Source: Adenanthera pavonina | Taxonomy: Eukaryota > Streptophyta > Magnoliopsida > Fabales > Fabaceae | Direction: 5' to 3' | Length of the DNA stretch: 64,000 nucleotides | Assembly: GCA_026686845.1 (NCBI GenBank) | Contig: JAIVEN010000011.1 | Location: 21,438,501 to 21,502,500, forward strand | Shown: in pieces, positions 45,530 to 57,600 of the stretch | Layout: every line of letters begins with the position of its first letter | Position numbering within the stretch: position 1 is the stretch's first letter | Notes under the pieces: model-generated | The model's database searches: none | The model's input: only the letters and a program-made list of their open reading frames with translations | What the model was told of the DNA's origin: nothing | Program-made: the position numbers and the translations under genes

Positions 45530-46363
45530 ATGTCTAATGATGAAGGTGAAGTTGATCTTAAGTTGTTCATCAAATCTATCCATGAGCAATTTAAGAGGTT
45601 AAATGCAAGATTAGACGGCATGGAATAATCTTCCAATTCCAAAAGAGGCCGAAACAGAAATATGATGAGTGAAGATGAAAATGAATCTAGTAAAGAAGAA
45701 GTGTCTCAATCAAGAAGGACTAGACAAGCATCGTTTCATAAAAAGGATCCTCTTGGTAACATAAAGATGAAAATCCCTTCCTTTCAAGGAAAAGCCGATC
45801 CCGATGCATATCTTGAATGGGAAAGAAGAGTGGAGCATGTCTTTGAGTGTCATTCTTATTTAGAGGAGAGCAAAGTGAAATTGGCTGCGGTGGAATTTAC
45901 AGATTATGCAAGCATTTGGTGGGACTAATTGCTTACCACCAGAAGACGTACAGGTGAAGGTCCAATTAGGTCTTGGAATGAAATGAAGGCCATCATGAGA
46001 AAGAGACATGTCCCTAATCATTATTTTAGGGATGCTCATACAAAGCTCCAAAAACTGAAATAAAAATTTATGAGTGTTGAAGAATATCATCAAGAAATGG
46101 AGATTGCCATGATTAAGGCAAAAGTGGAAGAAGATCCTGAGCAAACAATGGCAAGGTTCCTTGGAGGATTGAATCCAGAGATTGCTGCTGAGGTTGAGAT
46201 GCAAAACTACCTCAATATGGAGGAGTTATTGCATAAAGCCATCAAAGTGGAAAAGAACTTGAAAGCCAAGCAAAAGTTGAAGGCCTTTGGAGGCTCAAGC
46301 ACGGAGGCAAGATTCTCCTTTAAGCCTAAGGGAGAGACAAGCCAAAGGAGGAGAAAAAGATGA
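45530..46363 (+). pseudogene. Ty3 gag with three in-frame TAA codons
   Basis: One frame from ATG at 45530 reads MSNDEGEVDLKLFIKSIHEQ, IKMKIPSFQGKADPDAYLEW, RSWNEMKAIMRKRHVPNH and MSVEEYHQEMEIAMIKAK, the retrotransposon gag domain. TAA interrupts it at 45626, 45926 and 46061. At about 46355 the reading shifts into the frame of the zinc knuckle and pol. In related elements gag and pol are normally one ORF, so the shift is probably a mutation. Confidence 0.85.
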
Positions 46364-49065
46364 AGGTGCAGCCCTCTACTCCGAAAGGTAAAACTGATTC
46401 TAAACCTTTTTCTTCTAATTCTTCTTCAAAAATTAAATGTTTTAAATGTCAAGGTTTTGGTCATATTGCTTCTCAATGTCCAAATAAGCGAACTATGATC
46501 TTGCTTGAGAATGGTGATGTAGCTAGTAGTAGTGATGAGGAAGTTGAGGAGGGTGGATCTATGCCCCATTTGACTGATGATTCCAACATAGAGATTGTGG
46601 AGCCTGTGCATGGGCAAGCACTAGTGTCAAGAAGAGCTCTCAACATTCAACCAGGAGAGGAGCTTGAAAAGGAACAGCGTGAGCATATCTTCCACACTAG
46701 GTGTTTTGTCAATAACAAGGTATGTAATCTTATCATTGATAATGGTAGTTGCACGAACATTGCTAGTACCTTGTTAGTTGAAAAGCTAGGTTTACCTACT
46801 AAAAAGCACCCCAAGCCTTATAATTTGTTATGGTTTAATGATAGTGGGGATGCTAAAGTCACTAAACAAGTAGTTGTAGCATTTTCCATAGGTAATTTTC
46901 ATGATAAGGTTTTGTGTGAAGTGGCACCTATGTATGCTGGACACTTGTTGTTAGGTAGACCATGGCAGTTTGATAGACGAGTTAGGTATGATGGTTATAG
47001 CAATAGATACTATTTCCCATTCAATAATAAAACCATTGTACTAACACCTATTCGTCCATTGGAAGCATTTGAAGATCAGAAAAGAATCACTCAAGAGTGT
47101 AAGATGAGGGAAAAGGATAAGAGAGAGAAAAACAGAGAGAAAGGTGAAAAAGAGAAAAAAGAAGTGAGTGATGAAGTAAAGAGAGAAAAGAAAAAGAGTG
47201 AAGAAAAGAAAGTGAGCTTGTTCTGTGGAAGAAGTGAGATCAAGGAAGCTCTGTTTGATGAAAATTCATTGATTCTATTGTATAAGGATATGTATTTGAC
47301 TGTGAATGATCTACATAACTCTTTGCCCTCTAGTGTGTTAGCTTTGTTGCAGGAATTTGGTGATTTGTTCCTGGAAGAGATACCTGATGGTTTGCCACCA
47401 TTGAGGGGTATTGAACATAGGATTGATTTCATCCCCGATGCTGCACTTCCAAATAGGCCTGCATATAGGGCAAATCCAGAAGAAACTAAGGAGATACAAA
47501 GGCAAGTTGAGGAATTGATGAAGAAAGGCTTCGTGAGAGAGAGCCTAAGTCCTTGTGCCGTTCCGGTCATACTTGTGCCCAAGAAAGATGGCATGTGGAG
47601 GATGTACATGGACTGTCGTGCCATCAATAAAATCACAGTTAAGTATCGATATCTCATTCCTCGTTTAGATGATATGTTGGATGAATTGCATGGTGCATGT
47701 TTATTTTCAAAAATAGATATTAGGAGTGGATATCATCAGATTAGGATGAAAGAGGGAGATGAGTGGAAAACTACATTTAAGACTAAATTTGGTTTGTATG
47801 AATGGATGGTTATGCCATTTGGGTTAACCAATGCTCCTAGTACCTTTATGAGTCTTATGAATCATGTCTTTCGTCCTTTCATTGGCAAGTTTGTTGTTGT
47901 TTATTTTGATGACATTCTTGTGTATTCTAAGAGTCTAGATGAGCATGTGATACATTTGCATGATGTGTTTATGCTTTTAAGGGAAAATAGACTCTTTGGA
48001 AATTTAGAGAAGTGTACTTTCTGCTTGGATACTGTTGTGTTTCTTGGCTTTGTTGTAGGTTCTGATGGCTTGCGTGTGGATGAGGAGAAAGTTAAGGCAA
48101 TACGTGAGTGGCCTACACCAAAGAATGCCAACGAGGTGAGAAGTTTCAATGGACTTGCTAGCTTCTATAGGAGGTTTGTGAAAGACTTCTCAACCATTGC
48201 TGCCCCATTGAATGATTTGGTAAGAAAGAATGTAACTTTTAAGTGGGGCGAATCCCAAGAGGTGGCTTTCAATACCTTGAAAGATAGATTAACAAATGCA
48301 CCTCTTCTTATACTTCCTGATTTCTCTAAGGTGTTTGAGATTGAATGTGATGCATCTGGAATTGGTATTGGTGCTGTGTTAATGCAAGATTCTAGGCCTA
48401 TTGCATATTTTAGTGAGAAAGTAAGTGGTGCATGTTTGAACTATTCAACTTATGACAAGGAATTGTATGCATTGAAAAGAACTTTAGAGACTTGGCAACA
48501 TTATTTGTGGCCCAAAGAATTTGTCATTCATTCTGATCATGAGAGTCTTAAGTTCTTGAAATCTCAAAATAAGTTGAATAAGAGGCATGCTAGATGGCTT
48601 GAGTTTATTGAAACATTTCCTTATGTCATTAAGCATAAACAGGGCAAAGAGAATGTTGTTGTTGATGCTTTGTCTAGGAGGTACTCTTTGATTACTTCTG
48701 TGCAAGCTAGGTTGATTGGTTTTGATTTGTTGAAAAGCTTGTATGAGAATGATGTTGATTTTGCTAAGATTTGGAAATTATGTGAGAAACATGGATTTGA
48801 TTATTATTATATCTTTGATGGATTTCTTTTCAAGAGACATAGATTATGTGTTCCTCATTGCTCTATGCGTGAGTTGCTTGTGAAAGAGACCCATGGTGGT
48901 AGTTTAATGGGTCATTTTGGTGTGGACAAGACATTAACCATATTGCATGAACATTTCTATTGGCCTCACATGAGAAAAGATGTTGTTGCTATGTTTTGGG
49001 TTTGCCTAGATCCCCTAGTGGAAAAGATAGCATTTTTGTTGTTGTGGATAAATTTAGTAAAATGA
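46354..49065 (+). pseudogene. Ty3 pol: zinc knuckle, protease, RT, RNase H, integrase start
   Basis: The 901-codon open frame (ATG 46360) is in order. Zinc knuckle CFKCQGFGHIASQC is at residues 27-40. The aspartic protease active site IIDNGSCTN is at about 125-133, with Asp127 kept. After a Lys/Glu-rich linker comes reverse transcriptase, with FSKIDIRSGYHQIRM and YFDDILVYS at about 514. RNase H has IECDASGIGIGAVL at about 663, then YSTYDKELYAL and DALSRR. The integrase N-terminal zinc-binding half has two His (KETHGGSLMGHFGVD). The frame then runs out, because a deletion near 48985-49000 has removed the Cys pair of the HHCC finger and the region of the first catalytic Asp. Reading resumes in another frame at 48960-50144. 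Confidence 0.92.
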
Positions 49066-50144
49066 CACATTTTCTTGCTTGTGCTAAAACTCATGATGCT
49101 GTCCACATTACTGACTTGTTTTTCAAGGAGATTGTAAGATTGCATGGATTGCCTAGAACTATAGTTAGTGATAGGGATGTTAAATTTCTAAGTCACTTTT
49201 GGAGGACATTGTGGAACAAACTAGGCACTAAGTTGTTGTTTTCTACGGTTGCTCATCCCCAAACGGATGGACAAACTGAGGTTGTGAATCGAATACTTTC
49301 TACTTTGTTGCGTGCTATAATTCAAAAGAATCTTGAGAATTGGGAAAAGTGTTTACCTCACATTGAATTTGCTTATAACCGTGCTATGCATTATACTACT
49401 GGTTTTTCTCCTTTTGAGATTATTTATGGCTTTAACCCATTGACTCCTTTGGATATTCTTCCTTTGCCTTCTAATGAGTTTTCTAATCTTGATGGTGAAA
49501 AGAAAGCTAAGTTTGTGCAGGAACTTCATGCCAAGGTTAGAGCAAACATTGAGAGGAAGAATGAGCAATATGCTCAACAAGCTAATAAAGGCCGAAGAAG
49601 GGTTGTGTTCGAGCCTGGAGATTGGGTGTGGATGCATTTGAGGAAAGAGAGATTTCCTGAGCAAAGAAAATCCAAGCTTCATCCAAGAGGGGATGGTCCA
49701 TTCCAAGTGTTAGAAAGGATCAATGATAATGCTTATAGAATTGATTTGCCTAGTTCTTATGGCAATGTAAGTGCCACTTTTAATGTAGCTGACCTCTCTC
49801 TTTTTGATGTTTCAGATTCAAGGATGAATCCTTTCGAGGAGGGAGGGAATGATAGAGCACGAGCTAGGCTTATCAAAGGGGAGGAGTTTCAAGAGCTTGG
49901 TGGACATGGAAGGCATGATCATATGACTCCTTTACAAGGAATGGGTGGACCTATGACAAGAGCAAGGACTAAGGCAATGAAGCAAGCTCTCAATGGATTG
50001 ATTCAAGAAGTAATTGAACAAGAGCCCATCTACTTAGCTCAATTTTCAGCCCAAAAGGCTTCAAGAGACATGTTCTTCATGGCTAGTGTGCTAGAAACTG
50101 ATCCAACCCCAACAAACAAGGCCCAAATAGAAGAACTCACTTAA
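48960..50144 (+). pseudogene. Ty3 integrase core and C-terminus, reading into the 3' LTR
   Basis: Real homology starts at about GLPRSPSGKDSIFVVVDKFS. The core then shows VSDRDVKF (second catalytic Asp) and HPQTDGQTEVVNR (catalytic Glu). The GPF-type C-terminal module follows (RGDGPFQVLERINDNAYRID, FNVADLSLFD). No chromodomain is visible. The polypurine tract is read as NPFEEGGN. The frame then continues through 98 codons of the 3' LTR (MTRARTKAMKQALNGLIQEV) to the TAA at 50142. The first catalytic Asp and the zinc-finger Cys pair are lost in the upstream deletion, so integrase is inactive. Confidence 0.88.
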
Positions 50145-50794
50145 AGGAGCATGTGCCAAGCTTGTGACCTTTTAAGTAGTGTTCTTTAATTAAATAAATT
50201 AGCAATTTTTGTGTTTTTTATTACTTAATTCAGAAATAAGGTTTTGACAATTAGTTTCCTATTTTGAATTTATTTGTGAGGATCTCTTCAGATTTGATTT
50301 TATTTCCTATTTTTGGGCACCACTTATTCAGCATGTATCTAGTCTTATTTTTGTGTAAGGTGGTGCCATTCTAAGAGATTTAGGATCCAAACTATTTTTA
50401 GCAAATTAGGGCTAGGGTCTTTGCTTTCTTTTCCTTTAAAAACGTCACTTTTGTACTGGAAAATAGGAGATGAATGAATAGTGCGTTTTTGACAAAAACT
50501 TTGTGAGTTTTCTTGTTCTCTTGGTGAGCTTGAGAGACTCTTTGGCATATCAAAGAGAGTGGTCTTCTCTTTGTGGTGTCTATAGCTAAGGTTTCAAGAA
50601 ACAAGTTTTCTTGGGGTCTTGCTTCTTGACTAATATCTTCTATTCTTCCTATTCGTGCATTCTTCTGTTTATCTTTTCTGTTTGTTTAACGTGTTCTTGG
50701 TATTTTATTTGCTTCTCTTTGATCCTAGCATGATCCTTACGTTTCCCATTCGATTGAAGGTTCATGAGACAAGTTCTACACGGGTTTTCTATCA
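49850..50794 (+). repeat. 3' LTR of the Ty3 element
   Basis: The partner of 43329-44273, same length. It starts right after the polypurine tract and ends TTCTATCA, followed by TTGAGCTAGGCTTATCA and the ATGGT duplication. Confidence 0.92.
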
Positions 50795-50816
50795 TTGAGC
50801 TAGGCTTATCAATGGT

Positions 50817-51954
50817 ACCATCTTAAACAAATAAGAGGCTCTTCCTTAAACATTTAAGAATCATTTCGGAGCCATTAAAGCTTCAATGAATATAAGACAC
50901 TTCTCTTAAATGTTTAAGAGCTCTTTTAGAACATTCTTAGGTCCTGAAGTTTCAATGAATGTTCAAGAGCTATTCCAAAGCACGCTCAAGTCTTGAAGCT
51001 TCGATAAACATTCAAGAGGCAAGTCTTTAAACATTCAAAAGCTATTCCAGAGCACTCTCGGATCTTGAAGCTTTGATAAATGAATAAGAAGCTAGTCCTC
51101 ATTCGTATAAGCTAGTGTAGAAACTTGCAGATGGCATAACTCATTTTAAGTCTAAATCAAGTAAATGTACATATTATTAGAAAGTTGCAAATATCTAGTT
51201 TCAAATACTATTAGTTTCACTTCAAAATACGACATATTTTGTGAGATATTATCAAAAGAGTGATAATAGGTCAAAACGAAAAGTCCATATCTCACTACTC
51301 AACTCCAAATAAAAAACACATTTTCATATGACCTCCATTTTGTGTGAAATAACCTTCTTTGAAAATCGATTTGAGTCTATTTTTAGATGAAATAAATTTC
51401 ATATCAAAATCATAAATAGTTTGAGAGATATTTTAAAAATACTGAACAAATGTCAAACTAAAATTTTGAAATATCAACTTTTCATTTTCTTTAAAACTAT
51501 ATGTGTCTTTTAATATTCAAAATTTTTGGGTCAATAAATTCAAATCCAAATCATTAATTTCACATAAAGACTCTTAGCCTATGATAGATATACCTATATG
51601 AGTCAAAGGCTATCTTGATGTATTCAAGCTTCCAATCCTTAATGTCTTTTCACATTTTTTTAATTCTTGGAGCATCCTTCTTTTGTCCTTATTCTTGATA
51701 TCTTTGAGTTGAGCATGATACTGATATCTTATCTCTTCATTTCAATACTTACTCTTCTTTTCTTGGACAAATCTATATAAGAATATTCTACTTATAAACC
51801 AAGTAGTTAATCCAATCAAATGATAAGCATGATATACTAAATATAATGGTCACTAAATACTTACATCATGCTAAATTTTTGCTCTACTATTGTTAACCAT
51901 ATTGAATTACATTCTTTCAGTGCATTTTCCTTTAGTTTTGCATACATATTTATA
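50817..51954 (-). repeat. SIRE-like LTR, piece 2 of 3 (central part)
   Basis: On the minus strand ATTGGATTAACTACTTGG, then TTTGTCCAAGAAAAGAAGAG matches the 5' portion of the 26420 LTR (ATTGGATTAATTACTTGG; TTGTCCAAGAAAGAAGAG). The LTR is cut on one side by the Ty3 element and on the other by the CACTA element. Confidence 0.65.
50830..51110 (-). repeat. Degenerate tandem array with GAAGCTTC units in the SIRE-like LTR
   Basis: Four to five copies of a unit of roughly 65-70 bases recur: CTTGAAGCTTCGATAAACAT, then TCAAGAGC-type words and AGCTATTCCAGAGCA-type words. It occupies the same upstream part of the LTR that holds the GTTATCCGCATAAC array in its relatives. Confidence 0.6.
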
Positions 51955-52510
51955 CACTACAACAAAAAAGGACTTTTCTTATGGACAAAATCCTTGAGAA
52001 AAGGCAAAAAAATCCACAAGAAAAGCATTTCTTATGGATTTTCTCAAGGAAAAACAAGCAAGAGAATAATGCTAGCGAGAAAATCAAATTTCTCATGGAA
52101 CCATTCCCTGGATTTTCTCAAGGAAATTATTTCTCAGGGAATATTTTGTAAGAAATTGTTTCTCATGGAAAATCTTTGAGAAATTTTCTCATGGACTTGT
52201 CCATGAGAAAAATTCTCAGGGACAATGCCATGAGAAATTTCCTTATGGAAACAAAAGTTTCTTTTGGATTAGTCCATGAGAAAATTGAAGAAAACATCCA
52301 AGCGTGACATTGGTTTTTCCAGTTTTCTCATGGATAATTCCCTGAGAATTAGGAATTTCAAGTTTCTCATAGAAGTTTTCCATGAGAAAAATGGAATTCT
52401 TTTAGTTTCTCACTATGAGACTCATGAGAAATTGGATTGTTCTATGAGAAACTTGTAATTTCTATTCATTTTTCTCATGGGTGTTTCATAAAGATTCTGT
52501 GAGAAATTTT
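51955..52510. repeat. CACTA subterminal repeat region, left end
   Basis: About 19 copies of TTTCTCATGGA/TCCATGAGAAA-type motifs in both orientations within 550 bases, as expected for transposase-binding subterminal repeats. Confidence 0.8.
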
Positions 52511-52812
52511 TTTTAAATGCCTATCTTCTATCTTGATTCATATCAATTCTCTAATTCTTATTTTCACATTTAAACCTACAAGGCAAAAACAAGCTAGCAC
52601 CAACAAACAGTCTCTTATCATACATTGATATGAATACCAACATTTTAATTAACAACATTTTAATTAACATCCAACATTCACAACATTACAAACTAACATT
52701 CAACATTCCAAATTCACAACATTATCTAAAAACCCACTAGAATTATAAGCTAATCATCATCTAATTATGCACTAATATTATAAGCTACTCATCATCTAAT
52801 TATCCACTAACT

Positions 52813-54499
52813 TTATAAGTTGCTGCTGTTGCTCCTCCTCCTCCACCTCCTCATCATCATCATCAGAATCATCGTCATTGTCATACTGATTATTTGCACC
52901 ATCCCCATCATCCTTACCATTAACATTAGAATATTACTAGGAGTTTGAGTTGAAGTGCTGCCTTGAGCATTTTGAGAGTTTAGTTGAGCCAAGATTAATT
53001 TCATCACCTAATTAACCTCTGCTAATTATGCTTTAAGAAGTTTTTCCCGATCTTCAAACTTTTTCTCAACCTCAACTAACCTTCTCTCATAATATTGTTT
53101 TTGTTCATGCATGCGTTATTTCAGCTGTGATATCTTGGCAAAATTAGTCGCAAGTCCACAAGACTTTAAGAGACTAGCTTGCGAACCTACCCCATAAACT
53201 TGACCCTTCTTACTCTTTCCATCTACAGATTGTAACCATAATGCAGAGTCATCCAATTCTATACCTGGCTCTTGGTGATCATGAAGCTCCTCATATTGTT
53301 TTTACATTAACAGAGTTAGCAATATAAATATTCTTAAAATTTTTCATGTTCAAACAATACAATTAAATACAAAATAGACCTTAAATAACTTACGTATTGA
53401 TCTTTAGCTTCTTTTGCAATTCAGCCCCCTTTTTCCTCATTGTGGTTGACTTTCCTAAACACCTCTCGAAAGTGAACTAGATGACTAGACTCTTTTTCCT
53501 ATAAAGTTAGAAATTGATTAAAGTAATAAAGATAAACATGGCAACATCATCTAAGACATCAACTATTTATCAAAATTTAGAAAAACTTCTAATTCTGAAC
53601 CATTCTATCTTTATACTCGACAAGTGAAATACTACCACCCTTATTCTTGCATCTCTCAGGCTTAACTGCTCGGTTGGACTTGTTCCTAGTTGATATTTTC
53701 TTAAATTAATTAGAACCTCAATGCTTTTTTAAATTCTTAAAAGCTAGCTCTGGCAACCACACTCCTTTTTTCTTTCCTATTCGAATATCTCTTAATCATG
53801 AACATAAAAGGTTGCTACATCTCTTCTTCCATATGTCATGAAGGCTAGATCTAGATTGGGATCCTAAGCACATTGTAACTTCATAAAAAGCAAAAAAGCA
53901 TTAGTTAAACAATGATAAATGTGGATAAATATAATTTGTTAGTGGTTATCGGATTAACTCACATTAAACTTGTCCCACCATACTGTCTTGACATCCTTAG
54001 GCACACTAGTAAAATTTGGCCATCCACCCTTATACTTACTATGGATGATCCGAGTCAATTTACGAATTGCTTTCTTGGTAGGGTAGAAGCTGTGAAATAT
54101 AGCTTGTTTAGAAAAATATATAAAATGATGAAGCAATGACAACAAAATTAATTAAGAGGCATACTTGTTGGTATCGATATTTCTAATAACTAATCGGCCA
54201 TCTGCTAATATTGATCCCAGATCAAATGTGAGAGCTTCAAAAGATCCTGGATCAGAACTCATCACACAAGGCGAATATCCTTTTATATCAGCAAATGAAG
54301 AATCATGGGAAGATAATGGAATGTGGTGGGATGGTGTTGAAGTCAATGCCATATTTGATCCCGGCGGCATGACATTGTGTTGGGATGAGGATGGCCGAGA
54401 GCATGGAACCATAGACATAATTGGTTGCAATTGTTTTCATAGTCGCAGTGGGCAATCATCCCTCATTACTTTTGTTCCTTTCTCCTTCTTCCTATCCAT
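52813..54499 (-). pseudogene. CACTA second gene, Transposase_24 (Ptta/En/Spm)-like
   Basis: It starts at ATG 54499 (MDRKKEKGTKVM). A Pro/Ser-rich segment follows, then GSILADGRLVIRNIDTN. After a short gap come RKLTRIIHSKYKGGWPNF and TSVPKDVKTVWWDKFN (54145-53954), the signature of the plant En/Spm transposase_24 family. Further down are GGSISLVEYKDRMVQN-like and coiled-coil segments, then an Asp/Met repeat tail. Several stops and apparent introns break the frame. In En/Spm the equivalent protein binds subterminal repeats. Confidence 0.65.
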
Positions 54500-54614
54500 G
54501 AGTCTGAAATACAAAGAAAACCACACAAGATTAGAAAATTTTTACAAATAAACAATTCATTCAAAATAAATTTGCACAAAATTTAGTGATACAAAGTTAC
54601 CGATCAACATCGTA

Positions 54615-57600
54615 TTAATCACTAGCTAGATAGAAATCAATAGGAGTGTCCTCTTCAGTTTCAGATGAGTCAGTATGCATCAAGTCTTCATTTGAATTTT
54701 CATGCTCTTCAATGTCATTTTGGAATAGCACACCATCCACTTCTTCACTGTGGATTGTGTTGTCTCGCAAATTCTGCTCATCAATGTCTTGTAGATCATA
54801 CTCAATCAATTGAGGAGAATAATTTTCATCATCTTGGAATGACTCATCTTCCTTATCATAACTTGGGGCATCAATTTGGTTTCTTTCTCTTGTCCTTATA
54901 ACAACAAGCCAATCCTTTTTATTAGGGGCTACTTTTGGATATTTTGTAAAATAAACTTGTTCAGCTTGTTGGGAAAAGATAAAAGTATCATTCCCCTTAT
55001 ATGTTCTTTTCAAATAAACCTCCACAATATTATGTTTCGGACAAAGTCAAGTCCCTCAATTTGTTGGATCATACCACTTACAATTGAAGACCACCAAGTG
55101 TCTATTTAGGTCACTGATGAAATCTAATTCTATGATCTCCTTTAACACGCCATAATAAGCATATTCGACTCCACTATGACTAGTTCCCTTAACACTCACA
55201 CCGCTATTGTTGGTTTTCTTCCTTTCTACCCAAGTAGAAGTGTGAAACTTAAACCATTCACTGACCATTGATGAAATGTTCATGCACGCCTCATAGGAGC
55301 CCAAGTAAAAGAAATCAATAACTTATTTGTTGTTATATTTTCAGGGTTTAAATCCTATTCAAGTAAGATAAAAGATTATTATTTGTTAGGGAGTGAGAGT
55401 ATAAAACCTATTCAACTTATATACAACTTACATAAGTGTTGAACCATTAAGGGAATTTAGCTTCAATATACTTATCCATATCCTCTCACTTGATAGAGTA
55501 GAATTCATTGAAAGTAATCTCTCTTCATACAAGCTACATTAGAACACAAACAAATTAACGTTAGGGAATGCTAAATCAACAATTTCATTAAATCAATATA
55601 GGAGAGATTCATACTTAAGGAAAGGTTTAATTTAGGAGCATTGAGAAGAATATACAATGTGATTACAATTTGCTCATCCTCAGTAAGAAATGTGTTTTGA
55701 GTTATTCTTCCATTAGGTTGACCTAGATAGTTGAGAATAGACACAAGAGAATGAACATTACTCACCCTACCATCATCATTTAGAGGAACTCTCTTAACTC
55801 TTGATTGAACATGTGTATCAAAATAATAAGAGCAAAATGTTGAAGTCTCTTCAAGTATGTACGCTTCACAAATAGAGCCTTCAACATTAGCCTTATTTTT
55901 TACCTATCGATTCAATGTGTATAAAAAAATCTCAAATGGATACATCCACCTATATTGTACAGGTCCACCAACTATGACTTCATACGCCAAGTGAATGGGT
56001 AGATGCTCCACGACATCAAAAAAACTTAGAGGAAATATCTTCTCAAGAGTACACAAAACAACAGGAATGTTTTGCTCCCTCACATTAAGGCTATCAAGAT
56101 GTAAAGTAGGAGCACAGAGATCTAGAAAAAATGGCTTAATGTTTTTCTCCCTCACATTGAGGCTATCAAGATGTAAAGTAGGAGCACAGAGATCTAAAAA
56201 AAAAAAGGCTTATCTCTGTAATAGCATCATATATTGGGGTAGGTAAACAAGCATATACTATTGGCAATAGCCTCTCCATGAAAACATGACAATAGTGACT
56301 TTTCATTACTACTAGTGTGCAGCTCTTCATATCACCACACCATCTTAAGTTAGATGCATGGCCATCTGGAAGCTTTAGAGTTTTGACCCATTCGCACATT
56401 ACCCGTTTTTGCTCCATACTAAAGGTGCATGCAGCCTTCGATATGATTTTTCTACCATTGTCTGAAATCTCACTGTGTAAGGAGGGTTGTTTACAATGCT
56501 TGGCCAAATCATTATCTTTCACATTCATCATTGTATTAAACAAATTATGAAAGAAATTTCCCTCAGTATGCATTACATCTATATTATATGGATTTAACAA
56601 TTGGTTCCAATAAGGAAGATCCCAAAAAATACTATGTTTCATCCAATTATGGCACTCCTTATATCTCTCCAAACGTAGGTTTGGTGCTTTGGTAATTTTG
56701 GGAAATCCTCTAATTTGATCATACAATTCCTCTCCTAGATACATTAATGGTGGTGGACAATTTTCTACTTTATTTTTCTAAAATTTTGTTTATTTCTTCT
56801 AAAGGGATGATTCAAAGGCAAGAATTAACGATGACAATCAAAATAGCATATTTTTTTCCAATGCTTTAAGTGTAATGTATTTAAACTACCCATGCAAATA
56901 GGACACCCATGATTTCCTGATGTCTGCCAACCGCTCAACATGCCACATGCTGAAAAATCATTTATAGTCCACAAAAGCACAACCCTTAAACTAAAATTTT
57001 GTTTTAATGATATGTCATAGGTAATGACACCTTCTTGCCAAAGCAACTTTAATTTATCAATTAGAGGTTGTAAGAAAACATCAATCCTACTCTTCGGATT
57101 ATTTGGGCCAGGAATAATAATTGTCAAGAATATATATTCCCATTGCATACACATACTGAGTGGAAGATTATATGGAGTAATAATCACGGGCCAACAAGAG
57201 TACATCCTTGCACTTAGGCCAAATGGAGTAAAGTCATCAGCACAAAGCCCTAGCCTAACATTCCTGGGTTATGATTTGAAATTAGGATGAGTTCGATCAA
57301 AATGCTTCCACATAGCCGCATCTGATGGTTGTGAAAACACGTCTTCATCATGACAATTTTCATGGTGCCAATGCATATACTTAGCTGAGGCATAAGATGC
57401 AAACAATCTCTAGAGTCTTGGAACAAGTGGTAAATACCACATTTGTTTTGTTGGAATCTCCTTTGACCCCCCTTTTTGAGCTCGTACCTCTTTGAATCCT
57501 GCTTCCTCACAAAATCTACATCCTTTATCATTGATTGCATTACCGTAATACAACATGCATCCTTTAATACAATAATCAATTTTTTTATAATCACAACCAA

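Larger units (their letters stand above)
43329..50811 (+). mobile_element. Ty3/gypsy LTR retrotransposon with nearly complete but defective gag-pol
   Basis: LTRs 43329-44273 and 49850-50794 are both 945 bp and differ at about nine sites by eye. Primer-binding site TGGTATCAGAGCTCC lies at 44276 and polypurine tract GAGGAGGGAGGGAA just before 49850. A 5-bp duplication ATGGT flanks 43329 (43324-43328) and 50811 (50812-50816), which implies 17 extra bases beyond the canonical end of the 3' LTR. Coding order is gag, protease, RT, RNase H, integrase, the Ty3 order. It is defective: three stops in gag, a frameshift and a deletion inside integrase. It is inserted in a minus-strand SIRE-like LTR. Confidence 0.92.

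Noticed and set aside
51868..52458. ORFs with repeated Ser/Lys/Phe near the CACTA left end
   Set aside because: They are translations of the TTTCTCATGGA subterminal repeats.
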